Below, in pieces: positions 1-6,540 of a stretch of 64,000 bases of DNA (positions are counted from its first letter, which is position 1; every line of letters begins with the position of its first letter). The notes beneath the pieces were generated by a model. It had not been told where the DNA came from, did not search any database, and saw only the letters and a program-made list of their open reading frames with translations. The DNA lies in NCBI GenBank assembly GCA_017518185.1, contig JAFWWB010000004.1, forward strand, positions 1 through 64,000. The letters are read 5' to 3'. The position numbers and the translations under genes are program-made. The stretch is from Lachnospiraceae bacterium. Lineage in GTDB: Bacteria; Bacillota; Clostridia; Lachnospirales; Lachnospiraceae.

Positions 1-76
1 TCAGGGTCCATTCCCTGTGCTCCGGCCTTCCGAAGATCATCTTGAAAAGCCTGTCCTTGTGTTCTCTGTTGACCAT
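1..76 (-). CDS. Rpn-type PD-(D/E)XK transposase/nuclease, N-terminal end only
   Basis: The first 25 codons of a leftward gene that runs off the window edge. The peptide starts MVNREHKDRLFKMIFGRPEH, which I recognise as the usual opening of Rpn-like PD-(D/E)XK family transposases of Clostridia. The ATG at 76 is chosen because AGGAGG at 85-90 lies 8 nt upstream; an in-frame ATG at 82 would sit only 2 nt from it. The catalytic core lies outside the window, so activity cannot be judged. It belongs to a nest of related genes and fragments reaching to about 3.8 kb. Confidence 0.75.
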   Translation of the reverse strand, partial: MVNREHKDRLFKMIFGRPEHREWTL

Positions 77-82
77 ATACAT

Positions 83-245
83 TTCCTCCTTCAATAAAAC
101 CGGTGCAGGAGAAAATGCACGTCCGACAGCTCATCCGTCAGTTAATCCGTCTTCTCCTGCTATACATAGATAAAGGGTCTAAGCACAGGAGATCTGCAGA
201 TTTCTGACGTCTCAGAACTGTATGAGTGAGATTACTTCCATGCTC
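83..245 (-). repeat. Conserved leader of Rpn-type genes, copy A (diverged)
   Basis: The region upstream of the gene at 1-76 shares an ordered set of short blocks with the two better-preserved leaders at 1569-1751 and 3789-3972: GAGCATGGA, then CAGTTCTGA, then AGATCTCCTGTGCTTA, then ACCC, TATGTAT, and AGCAG.AGAAG (read on the minus strand). No reading frame is conserved in all three, so this looks like a mobile or regulatory leader and not an upstream gene. Copy A is the most diverged. Confidence 0.55.
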
Positions 246-314
246 TGAAGAAATGATAACACATAACAAATTGGATTACAACATGATTAGCGAAATAAAA
301 CCAAGGGGCTGGGA

Positions 315-372
315 GAACCACGGGGACGGACCTGGTGGTCCTTCAGGACCACCAGGTCCGTCCCCGTGGTTC
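315..372. repeat. REP-like perfect palindrome (28 bp arms)
   Basis: GAACCACGGGGACGG opens a perfect inverted repeat whose arms span 315-342 and 345-372 around a 2 nt centre, giving a long GC-rich hairpin. GGGGACGG-type palindromes are typical of REP elements mobilised by RAYT (Y1-type) transposases. No second copy or RAYT gene was found in this window. It has no T tract, so a terminator role is less likely. The rest of 77-455 holds only leader copy A; I see no gene there. Confidence 0.6.
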
Positions 373-455
373 CCTTCTTCCTTGGATTGGATCCTAGTCA
401 GCCGCATATGCTTTTCTTCATCATATTCGGTAAGTACGCTCATCATAAAAGCCCC

Positions 456-731
456 TCACTTTATCTGCATTGCAAGATCCACTGTGCCTGCATCTATTCC
501 AGAACTGAGGATGCTCTCCCGGCTCTCCCCTTTCCGAAGCCGGTTAACCGTCTCTACCAGTTTCTTCTGGCCGTTCTTTTCGCCTCTCTTCTCGCCTATC
601 TCTATCCCTTCTTCCCGGATCATCCGACCAAATCCTTCCATACTCCGTACCTCCTTCCGAACTTCCGGTTTTTTACCTGTATCAACGTACTTATCTACAA
701 TCTCTATCTTTCCACTGTTGACTCCATTTAC
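456..731 (-). pseudogene. C-terminal remnant of an Rpn-type transposase
   Basis: An open frame without a proper start runs from just after the stop codon of the neighbouring gene (734-732) to 456. It reads KIEIVDKYVDTGKKPEVRKE and then EGFGRMIREEGIEIGEKRGE, matching the middle and C-terminal tail of Rpn-like transposases. An internal ATG at 641 has a good Shine-Dalgarno (AAGGAGG), so a 61 aa tail peptide could still be made. The abrupt joining to the stop codon of the upstream gene suggests a deletion or insertion junction. The catalytic half is missing. Confidence 0.7.
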
Positions 732-1568
732 TCACTTCCGTGCTGCCGCCAGCTCCGACTCCAACTGAGCGATCCGGGCATCCTTCTGCTCCAACTGAAT
801 CCGGTTCTCCTCCAGCAGTTCATCCTTCTCCTTCAGTTTCCGGTTGATGTCGGCCATAGTACGCATATAATCCTCACGGGCTTCTATCCGCTGACGGATC
901 TTCTCATCTTCGGAAACCTCATAAACGACTTCCACCGCTTCATCTATTGCCGGATTTTTTTCTGCAAGCATCTTCAACTCCTCCCACGTCGTTGCCTTGA
1001 ACAATGCCGCCCACTTATCTGTACCATACTTCTTATCATTCTCTGTAGCCAGGCCGATATTTGTCAGATCCACCACATGGATCTCAATCAGGTTCGTATA
1101 AGTATAATGCTCTTTTTCCTCCATCAGGCGGAAACACGAAGTAAATGCCGGATGTTCTGAAAACAGCGTATAATCCAGGAAACCAACATGTATTGACGGG
1201 ATTACGTCAGTATATTTGCCACCTTTTTTCAATCTTGTAAGATTTCTGCAGACATAGTATACCGAGCGTTCAGTCCAGTTCTGCAGATTTGCAACCTGCA
1301 TCTCAAGGTCTATTACAAGCTTGTTATCAAACTCCACCCTCACATCCAGGACTATGTCTTTATCATCGACACTATCCCCGAGTATGATGGGGTTCAGTAT
1401 CGAAACTTTGTGAAGCCTGTCCCCGTCCAGGTGCAGTACCGAGCAGATAAGCTCTTTCAGCACCCTCGGACTTTCCTGCAGCATCGCCTTGAACAGATAA
1501 TCGTTCGTCATCCTGTACGGAAGCGGCCCTTTCGCATCATGGTAGTTGCCTGTTGTGTGTTTTCTCAT
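732..1568 (-). CDS. Rpn-like PD-(D/E)XK nuclease/transposase family protein
   Basis: About 278 residues. The core contains DIVLDVRVEF followed by VIDLEMQ, the D...(D/E)xQ arrangement of the Rpn/PDDEXK-2 nuclease fold (D75, E89, Q91 by my count). The C-terminal third is charged and heptad-like, ending QLEQKDARIAQLESELAAAR, a coiled-coil tail also found on the genes at 2214 and 2916. The ATG at 1568 is preferred over an upstream TTG because AGGAGG at 1576-1581 lies 7 nt from it. Members of this family promote recombination in Enterobacteria; the exact role here is unknown. Upstream lies leader copy B. The gene looks intact. Confidence 0.8.
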   Translation of the reverse strand: MRKHTTGNYHDAKGPLPYRMTNDYLFKAMLQESPRVLKELICSVLHLDGDRLHKVSILNPIILGDSVDDKDIVLDVRVEFDNKLVIDLEMQVANLQNWTERSVYYVCRNLTRLKKGGKYTDVIPSIHVGFLDYTLFSEHPAFTSCFRLMEEKEHYTYTNLIEIHVVDLTNIGLATENDKKYGTDKWAALFKATTWEELKMLAEKNPAIDEAVEVVYEVSEDEKIRQRIEAREDYMRTMADINRKLKEKDELLEENRIQLEQKDARIAQLESELAAARK

Positions 1569-1751
1569 ACTCAATCCTCCTACAATAATAACTGCTGCGG
1601 AGGAGATCGTAGGCCGTCCGTCTTAACCTTCTCCTCTGCTGATACATAAAAAATGGGTATAAGCACAGGAGATCTTCAGTCTTTGAATATTTCAGAACCG
1701 GTCGAACAAGAATCTGTCCATGCTCTAAAACGAGCATAACACAACCAAAAT
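1569..1751 (-). repeat. Conserved leader of Rpn-type genes, copy B
   Basis: Nearly identical to 3789-3972 (fewer than a dozen differences by eye over about 180 bp), although the downstream coding sequences of the two genes are unrelated at their N-termini. It includes a hairpin ATGCTC-GTTTTA-GAGCAT whose loop, not stem, differs from copy C (ATTTCA), and ends in the Shine-Dalgarno of the downstream gene. A short frame of about 45 codons also runs through it, but it is not kept in copy A. Confidence 0.75.
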
Positions 1752-1820
1752 AATATTACAACCATAATATATGGACTTTTTTGCTTGATAAAGAGGTGTT
1801 TTTCTGATAATACTTGTCTA

Positions 1821-1845
1821 AAGGCAGATTCCGGATATCTGCCTT
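1821..1845 (+). promoter_or_regulatory. Leader hairpin before small membrane protein
   Basis: AAGGCAGAT pairs perfectly with ATCTGCCTT around a 7 nt loop, in the untranslated leader just before the Shine-Dalgarno AAGGAG (1852-1857). It may modulate translation or mRNA stability. A TTGATA/TAATAC-like promoter lies upstream but is weak. Confidence 0.4.
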
Positions 1846-1865
1846 CGGAGAAAGGAGTCAGAACT

Positions 1866-2162
1866 ATGGAACCTTCACCTATGGGCATACTTTTTCTAAT
1901 ATTTGCGGGAACGCTGGTCCTCTTTTCGGGCCTTATGGTGATAAGTAAGGACTTTGCCGATTTCCTGCTCTACAGGGTGCATGACCGCAAAAAACTCACA
2001 AAAGCCTTCCGTATAAAAATGTCAAAGCACATCTGTGTCTTCGCCATCGGTCCCGCTCTTGGCGGTCTTGCAGGCTTCACCGGCTCCGACGCGGTCTGCG
2101 GCATCGTGACCCTCGTGGCATCGATAATCTGCCTCATTCTTTCCGTCAAGCTGGTAAAATAG
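1866..2162 (+). CDS. Small hydrophobic membrane protein
   Basis: A 98-residue protein from the ATG at 1866, chosen because AAGGAG lies 8 nt upstream; in-frame ATGs further 5' lack such a site. It has a hydrophobic segment at residues ~6-25 (GILFLIFAGTLVLFSGLMV), a basic loop (RVHDRKKLTKAFRIKMSK), then two further hydrophobic stretches (VFAIGPALGGLAGF and CGIVTLVASIICLILSV). It probably has three membrane spans. I do not recognise a family. It is the only rightward gene inside the Rpn nest besides the XRE gene. Confidence 0.6.
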   Translation: MEPSPMGILFLIFAGTLVLFSGLMVISKDFADFLLYRVHDRKKLTKAFRIKMSKHICVFAIGPALGGLAGFTGSDAVCGIVTLVASIICLILSVKLVK

Positions 2163-2183
2163 GGGCAGGATTTCTCCCGCCCC
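2162..2183. terminator. Hairpin between converging genes
   Basis: GGGGC-A-GGA pairs with TCC-C-GCCCC. On the minus strand it is followed by TATTTTACC, so it best serves the leftward coiled-coil frame at 2214-2405; it directly touches the stop codon of the rightward gene. Confidence 0.5.
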
Positions 2184-2213
2184 CACACACAGCTTCATAT
2201 GAATAATGTCTGC

Positions 2214-2405
2214 TCACGTTCTCGCCGCCGCCAGCTCCGCCTCCAGTTGGGCGATTCGGGCATCCTTTTGCTCTAGTAGTTCATCCTTCCACTCCAACTG
2301 CTCATTCTGCCGTTCCAGCAGCTCATCCTTCTGCTCCAGCTGCTCATTCTGCTTTCTTATCGTCTCCTCCAGCGGATCCACATACGTTTCGAAAAAACCA
2401 CCCAT
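2214..2405 (-). CDS. Short coiled-coil protein, duplicate of a nuclease tail
   Basis: 63 residues, starting MGGFFETYVDPLEETIRKQN, nearly the same as the last 56 residues of the nuclease at 2916-3788. It is almost entirely heptad-like (EQLEQKDELLERQNEQLEWK). The ATG is preceded by GAGGAGGGAATGAT, and the same Shine-Dalgarno and ATG lie in frame inside the larger gene. It is either a truncated copy of that gene or a genuine small interaction subunit produced from both loci. No catalytic part is present. Confidence 0.5.
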   Translation of the reverse strand: MGGFFETYVDPLEETIRKQNEQLEQKDELLERQNEQLEWKDELLEQKDARIAQLEAELAAART

Positions 2406-2509
2406 ATCATTCCCTCCTCGTTTTTTAGTATTGCATCGATGCGATTTTTTGTGTTATAATCCTTATTAAGCTTAAGTGGATGTTTAAAGTATATAGAGAA
2501 TCGCCTAAT

Positions 2510-2538
2510 TTGTCAATAGATTAACATCTATTTATCAT
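2510..2538 (+). promoter_or_regulatory. Promoter and operator of the XRE gene
   Basis: TTGTCA (2510-2515), 17 nt spacer, TATCAT (2533-2538). The spacer region holds the perfect inverted repeat AATAGAT-TAAC-ATCTATT (2515-2532), ideally placed for a dimeric HTH repressor to block RNA polymerase, which suggests autoregulation. The ATG begins 6 nt after the -10 box, at about the expected transcription start, so the mRNA is probably leaderless. Confidence 0.75.
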
Positions 2539-2544
2539 TTTTTT

Positions 2545-2874
2545 ATGAATGAAGTAGAACTGGTAAAAAAATACTGCAAAGAACATAAGATCCCCCTCTC
2601 CCGTCTGGAAAAAGACCTTGGATTCAGCAACGGCTACATCGGACAGTTAAAAAAGGGTGTATTCCCGTCTGACAGGTTATTGAAGATAGCAGACTATCTG
2701 GGTGTCCCTTTAAACGAATTGTCTTCAACCGCTAATGAAGTGGGTTATGTTTCCTTACATGATGGCATTAGGATTGACGCGGTCATAGTAAAAGCCTGGG
2801 AAGGACCATATAGAGACCGGCTTCTGGCATACGCCAGAAAACTGGTTGAATTACAGAAAATGGAAGAAGAATAA
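2545..2874 (+). CDS. XRE/Cro-CI family HTH transcriptional regulator
   Basis: 109 residues. The N-terminal ~65 residues form a five-helix Cro/CI HTH: VKKYCKEHKIPLSRLEKDLG, then SNGYIGQLKKGVFPSDRLLK, then IADYLGVPLNELL-like helix 5. The remaining ~40 residues (LLAYARKLVELQKMEEE) are helical and may dimerise. There is no Shine-Dalgarno in front of the ATG; only a T run separates it from the -10 box. The neighbours on both sides are leftward nuclease-family genes, so it may have come in with them. Confidence 0.85.
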   Translation: MNEVELVKKYCKEHKIPLSRLEKDLGFSNGYIGQLKKGVFPSDRLLKIADYLGVPLNELSSTANEVGYVSLHDGIRIDAVIVKAWEGPYRDRLLAYARKLVELQKMEEE

Positions 2875-2880
2875 CAAATG

Positions 2881-2910
2881 CCCCGGGGGCTCCCCCGGGG
2901 TTGTATTTTG
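2881..2910 (+). terminator. Rho-independent terminator after XRE gene
   Basis: CCCCGGGGG-CT-CCCCCGGGG (2881-2900) followed by TTGTATTTTG. It lies 6 nt after the XRE stop codon and can also act on the opposite strand less well. Confidence 0.75.
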
Positions 2911-2915
2911 TACGG

Positions 2916-3788
2916 TTATTTTCTTGCTGCCGCCAGCTCCGCCTCCAGTTGGGCGATCCGGATCCTGCTCCTCTCCAGTTCGTCATCCTTTTGCTCTAGT
3001 AGTTCATCCTTCTGCTCCAGCTGCTCATTCTGCTTTCTTATCGTCTCCTCCAGCGGATCCACATACGTTTCGAAAAAACCACCCATATCATTCCCTCCTC
3101 GTTTATCTCCGTTTATCCTGTACGACAGTTCCATTATAAGCCTTGCCTTATGCTTTTCCCCTTCCGGCAGACGCTCGATATAAGCATTGGCTTTCTTTAT
3201 ATCATCACTTTCCGCCTTATGTGACAAAGCCCGCAGCAGCGCCGGTGCCTGGGGATGCGCCGTGATCACTATCTGTATGCCGGGTCCCCATTTCCTACTG
3301 AACCTCAACAGCCATTCTGGCCCCGGTTCTTCCTTGTACCCCTGACCCTTAAGCCACTTTATCAACTTTACCGGTTTTGCCTCCCTCAGAAATGAAAGCG
3401 TTACATCTTCTATACCGCCGATCTCACTATGCAATGACAGATACTCATCAGCATAGCTCATGGTCTTGTGGAACACCGGAACACCAAGCCCATCCTTGTA
3501 GCTCTTAAACTCCCATATGTTGCATCGCCGAAACATCTTTCCCAGCTCGCTCTTTATCTCACCGGGCTTTTCCTTCCGTATCACCAGAAAGTCTATCTCC
3601 CGGGGCAGGGTATTCATCTTCACACATTGCAGAAACTCCAGCAGCTCCCTATCATAATACAGCTCCAGTTCCATTGTGTTGCATAGCGCCGGGTGGTATT
3701 GCAGTCTTTCTCTGGTTCTTTTCTTAGTTCGGCCTTTCTTGTCCTGCTTTTCTTTTATCTTCTTTCTTTCGTTTTTTTCTTCTTCCAT
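2916..3788 (-). CDS. PD-(D/E)XK-like nuclease family protein with coiled-coil tail
   Basis: 290 residues from the ATG at 3788, which has AGGAGG about 7 nt upstream; in-frame codons further 5' lie within the repeated leader. After a very basic N-terminus (residues 1-30) it has LPREIDFLVIRKEKPGEIK (D66) and NIWEFKSYKDGL (E93, K95), the D...ExK signature of the PD-(D/E)XK fold. The C-terminal ~56 residues are a heptad coiled coil (KQNEQLEQKDELLEQKDDEL), duplicated on its own at 2214-2405. It shares its 5' leader (copy C) with the gene at 732. The exact role is unknown; a mobile-element or defence nuclease is plausible. Confidence 0.65.
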   Translation of the reverse strand: MEEEKNERKKIKEKQDKKGRTKKRTRERLQYHPALCNTMELELYYDRELLEFLQCVKMNTLPREIDFLVIRKEKPGEIKSELGKMFRRCNIWEFKSYKDGLGVPVFHKTMSYADEYLSLHSEIGGIEDVTLSFLREAKPVKLIKWLKGQGYKEEPGPEWLLRFSRKWGPGIQIVITAHPQAPALLRALSHKAESDDIKKANAYIERLPEGEKHKARLIMELSYRINGDKRGGNDMGGFFETYVDPLEETIRKQNEQLEQKDELLEQKDDELERSRIRIAQLEAELAAARK

Positions 3789-3972
3789 ACTCAATCCTCC
3801 TACAATAATAACTGCTGCGGAGGAGATCATATGGCCGTCCGTCTTAACCTTCTCCTCTGCTGATACATAAAAAATGGGTATAAGCACAGGAGATCTTCAG
3901 TCATTGAATATTTCAGAATCGGTCGAACAAGAATCTGTCCATGCTCTGAAATGAGCATAGCACAACCAAAAA
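3789..3972 (-). repeat. Conserved leader of Rpn-type genes, copy C
   Basis: Near-identical to copy B (1569-1751) and related to copy A (83-245). It includes the hairpin ATGCTC-ATTTCA-GAGCAT and ends at the ATG of the nuclease gene. Between it and 4030 lies only the terminator of the EF-hand gene. Confidence 0.75.
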
Positions 3973-3984
3973 AAGAATACAAGC

Positions 3985-4020
3985 ACAAAATATAAGGGCA
4001 GGAGTCACACCCCCTGCCCT
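3985..4020 (-). terminator. Terminator of the EF-hand gene
   Basis: On the minus strand AGGGCAGG pairs with CCTGCCCT (3995-4002 with 4013-4020) and is followed by TTATATTTTG. It lies 10 nt after the stop codon at 4030. Confidence 0.7.
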
Positions 4021-4029
4021 GAAGATCAT

Positions 4030-5034
4030 TCAATATTTTGCCAGGTCCACGTGCTGCATGGTTCCCGCCATGCCGTTTTCGTAAAGGAAGATGCCGGTCT
4101 TTCGGATGCGCGCCTTCATACTGTTGTCCTCAAAGGACTTTATATCAAAGCCCGTGTCCGCACTGCTCAGGCAGATGGCGCCCAGCCCCTTTTCCTTAAG
4201 TCCGTAGAGACGTTCCTTTCCGTCGGCATCCGTGACCCACAGCTTAAGCCTTGAAAATATGGGATCGGCCTCATCGATCCATCCGTTCCCGTCGGCATCA
4301 TAAGCCGCCAGATCCGCAAAACCGTTGCCGCTCTTTGTTCCGAAGAGCTCGCTTCCGTCATTGACCTTCCCGTCCCCGTTAAGATCCAGCGCCAGATATG
4401 CGCTCCCGGCTCCCAATGCGGCGATGGTATCCTGCTGCCCGTCAGCATCCAGATCAAAGCATATCCTCTGATCCGACACATCGGCGATGCTGCCGTCAAA
4501 GTTGATCACCAGCGGATCGCAGAGGGAGGGCAGGGGATTGAACTCATAGGTTTCCTCGCAGTACATTGCAAAGCTCCTGCTCATGGAAAGCTCTACGCCG
4601 AACTCTATCTCCCTTCCGTCTGCTGTAATGACTTTCCCCGCGGCCGAATACTCCGTCTCCTCACTTTCTTCATAATAAAAACTGTTCTGCACCATGATGC
4701 TTCCCGAATCACCCGCGGCATAGGCTGCATTCCCCTCATCCCGGGAATGCAGCTTCCGGAATAAGGCATGTATCCTGGCCAGAAATTCGTTCAGTATCTG
4801 ATTACGGAGCTTCTCCATCTGTTTGAGCTGCTCCGCCTCACTGCCCCGCACCGAGAGCCTGCTCCAGTCATTTAAGCCGGCGTTTATAAACCCGCGGAAG
4901 GTCTCCCTGTTATTCGGGAGCGTATCCGCCTCCGCCTGCTTCCGGCCGGCCCAGCCCGCGACCTGCGTACTGCTGCTCTTCGAAGAGTACATGCGCGAAG
5001 CGTTCATCGCAAGCTGCGACGAATTTATGATCAT
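4030..5034 (-). CDS. EF-hand-like calcium-binding protein, probably sigma-28 regulated
   Basis: 334 residues. The N-terminus MIINSSQLAMNASRMYSS is a pattern I associate with Clostridia proteins of unknown role. Residues ~215-270 contain DLNGDGKVNDGSELFG and AYDADGNGWIDEADPIFSRL, two DxDxDG-type calcium loops, and another FDLDADGQQD loop at ~200. The C-terminus ends in GTMQHVDLAKY. No signal peptide or membrane span is seen. The ATG at 5034 has GGAGG 6 nt upstream. A sigma-28/SigD-like promoter about 170 nt upstream suggests co-expression with motility genes, none of which lie in this window. A fragment of a second copy survives at 21190-21230. Confidence 0.7.
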   Translation of the reverse strand: MIINSSQLAMNASRMYSSKSSSTQVAGWAGRKQAEADTLPNNRETFRGFINAGLNDWSRLSVRGSEAEQLKQMEKLRNQILNEFLARIHALFRKLHSRDEGNAAYAAGDSGSIMVQNSFYYEESEETEYSAAGKVITADGREIEFGVELSMSRSFAMYCEETYEFNPLPSLCDPLVINFDGSIADVSDQRICFDLDADGQQDTIAALGAGSAYLALDLNGDGKVNDGSELFGTKSGNGFADLAAYDADGNGWIDEADPIFSRLKLWVTDADGKERLYGLKEKGLGAICLSSADTGFDIKSFEDNSMKARIRKTGIFLYENGMAGTMQHVDLAKY

Positions 5035-5212
5035 AAAGACCTCCAGTCTTCATGAACACCTGTCAATACTTTCGTTCCTTCTACGGCATTGAAAAGGATA
5101 AGAAACAGACGGGGATCTCCTTATCCGTCGTCACTTCCCCTCCCTGTGCCCATGATCAGCTTTATTCAGGCCCGGAGCATCCGGCCGTGACGGTCCGCAA
5201 CCTGTATCCTCT

Positions 5213-5240
5213 ATATCGGCAGCTTAAATGTGAAAGTTTA
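5213..5240 (-). promoter_or_regulatory. Sigma-28/SigD-like promoter of the EF-hand gene
   Basis: On the minus strand TAAACTTT (5240-5233), 12 nt, GCCGATAT (5220-5213). The enterobacterial FliA consensus is TAAAGTTT-N11-GCCGATAA and the Bacillus SigD form ends GCCGATAT, so all but one or two positions match, with the spacer one base long. It lies back to back with the CgeB promoter. Confidence 0.6.
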
Positions 5241-5275
5241 ATGAAAACCATTCAGAACATCTCCGTCCCTTATCC

Positions 5276-5304
5276 TTGAGCAGGAAGAAAATACATGTTA
5301 TAAT
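5276..5304 (+). promoter_or_regulatory. Sigma-A promoter with extended -10 for the CgeB-like gene
   Basis: TTGAGC (5276-5281), 17 nt spacer, TATAAT (5299-5304) preceded by TGT (extended -10). The predicted start at about 5311 leaves a ~28 nt leader before the GTG at 5339. The remaining intergenic part 5035-5212 shows no gene. Confidence 0.75.
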
Positions 5305-5338
5305 CCGACTGCAATAATGATAACCGAGGTAGAATACC

Positions 5339-6520
5339 GTGAAATGGCTTTTTTTCGGACAAAGGGTATCCGTCCATGAGGACATACTGTGGGGAGCTGT
5401 GGAGCTGGGCTGGGATATAGACCGCAGCAAATACAGAGTTCCCGACAGCGAATATTCGGATGAAGATCTGGAAAACGTAAAGAAAGAGGCAGGAACAGCC
5501 GATATCTTCCTTACGGTGGACTTTTCTGCAGCGATGGCGGAAGCCGCCCATCTCCTCGGACGCATATACGTCTGCTGGGTCTATGACTGTCCGCAGCGCG
5601 CGCTGTACAGAAAAGAAGCCCTTTATGATGAGAATATCATCTTCCTCTTCGACCGAAAAGAACTGGCGAAGCTTAAAACCCTCGGCCTTAAGCACCTGCA
5701 TTATCTGCCCCTTGCCGCAAACATGCAGAGAGCTGCCGGCCTCAACATAAGCGACGAGGACATACGGAAATACCGCAGCGACATCTCCTTTGTGGGTAAT
5801 CTCTATCACAATGCGGAACGCAGCGCTGCCTTTGTTTCGCTTTCCTCCCGGTTTCCCGGAGCCGGCGCAGAGCTGGATTCATATTTCAACAAGTATTTCT
5901 GCAACTGGGACCACAGCCTTAAAACTGAAGTCACGGATGAGACTTCTTTCATCGATCCCCTGTACCGCGTGATAAAAAAAGAGAATACCGGTCAGTATCC
6001 TTCTGCAACAAAAGCTTTCTGGGTGAGAAGTTTATTGGACAGAGAACTCAGCTGCAGGGAACGCAGGGAGATACTGTCATATCTCTCCTCTTTCTTTGCT
6101 GTCGATCTCTATACAAGAGATACCGGGACCGCTGCAGATATTCCCATGCTTAGAGTACATCCGCCGGTTGAGTATGAAACAGAGATGTACAGGGTCTTCT
6201 TCGCATCCTCCCTTAATCTCAACATAACCATGCGTTCAATAGAGAGCGGTGTTCCGCAGAGAGTTTTTGATATCATGAGCGTTGGAGGCTGTGTTCTCAC
6301 TAACCGTCAGGATGAGATCGATGAGCTCTTCATTCCCGGAAAAGAAATACTCTGCTTCAGTTCACGGGAGGAATTAAAGGAGCTTGCCGCATATTATCTG
6401 ATACATGAACAGGAACGTGTCCGCATCGGCATCTCCGGATATCAGAGGGTAAAGAACCAATACAATTATACAACAGCCGCAGAGAAGATCCTTCGGACTG
6501 TTATAACAGATGTCGGATAG
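5339..6520 (+). CDS. CgeB-type glycosyltransferase (DUF3880/GT1-like)
   Basis: 393 residues beginning with GTG (MKWLFFGQRVSVHEDILWGA). The N-terminal half resembles DUF3880 (WVYDCPQRALYRKEALYDEN) and the C-terminal third is the glycosyl transferase 1_2 domain of spore maturation protein CgeB ([20 protein letters not shown], then IMSVGGCVLTNRQDEIDELF). Such enzymes glycosylate surface or protein targets; in motile Clostridia they often sit by flagellar genes, which fits the sigma-28-driven neighbour. It converges with the radical SAM gene, with 20 bp between the stops and no clear terminator. A decayed copy of its last ~80 codons lies at 20975-21188. Confidence 0.75.
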   Translation: MKWLFFGQRVSVHEDILWGAVELGWDIDRSKYRVPDSEYSDEDLENVKKEAGTADIFLTVDFSAAMAEAAHLLGRIYVCWVYDCPQRALYRKEALYDENIIFLFDRKELAKLKTLGLKHLHYLPLAANMQRAAGLNISDEDIRKYRSDISFVGNLYHNAERSAAFVSLSSRFPGAGAELDSYFNKYFCNWDHSLKTEVTDETSFIDPLYRVIKKENTGQYPSATKAFWVRSLLDRELSCRERREILSYLSSFFAVDLYTRDTGTAADIPMLRVHPPVEYETEMYRVFFASSLNLNITMRSIESGVPQRVFDIMSVGGCVLTNRQDEIDELFIPGKEILCFSSREELKELAAYYLIHEQERVRIGISGYQRVKNQYNYTTAAEKILRTVITDVG

Positions 6521-6540
6521 ATCTGCTGTTTGCTCTACCG

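Noticed and set aside
1537-1737. Short frame (MLVLEHGQIL...) in leader copy B and its counterpart in copy C
   Set aside because: The peptide similarity follows from near-identical DNA; the frame ends differently in copy C and is missing in copy A.
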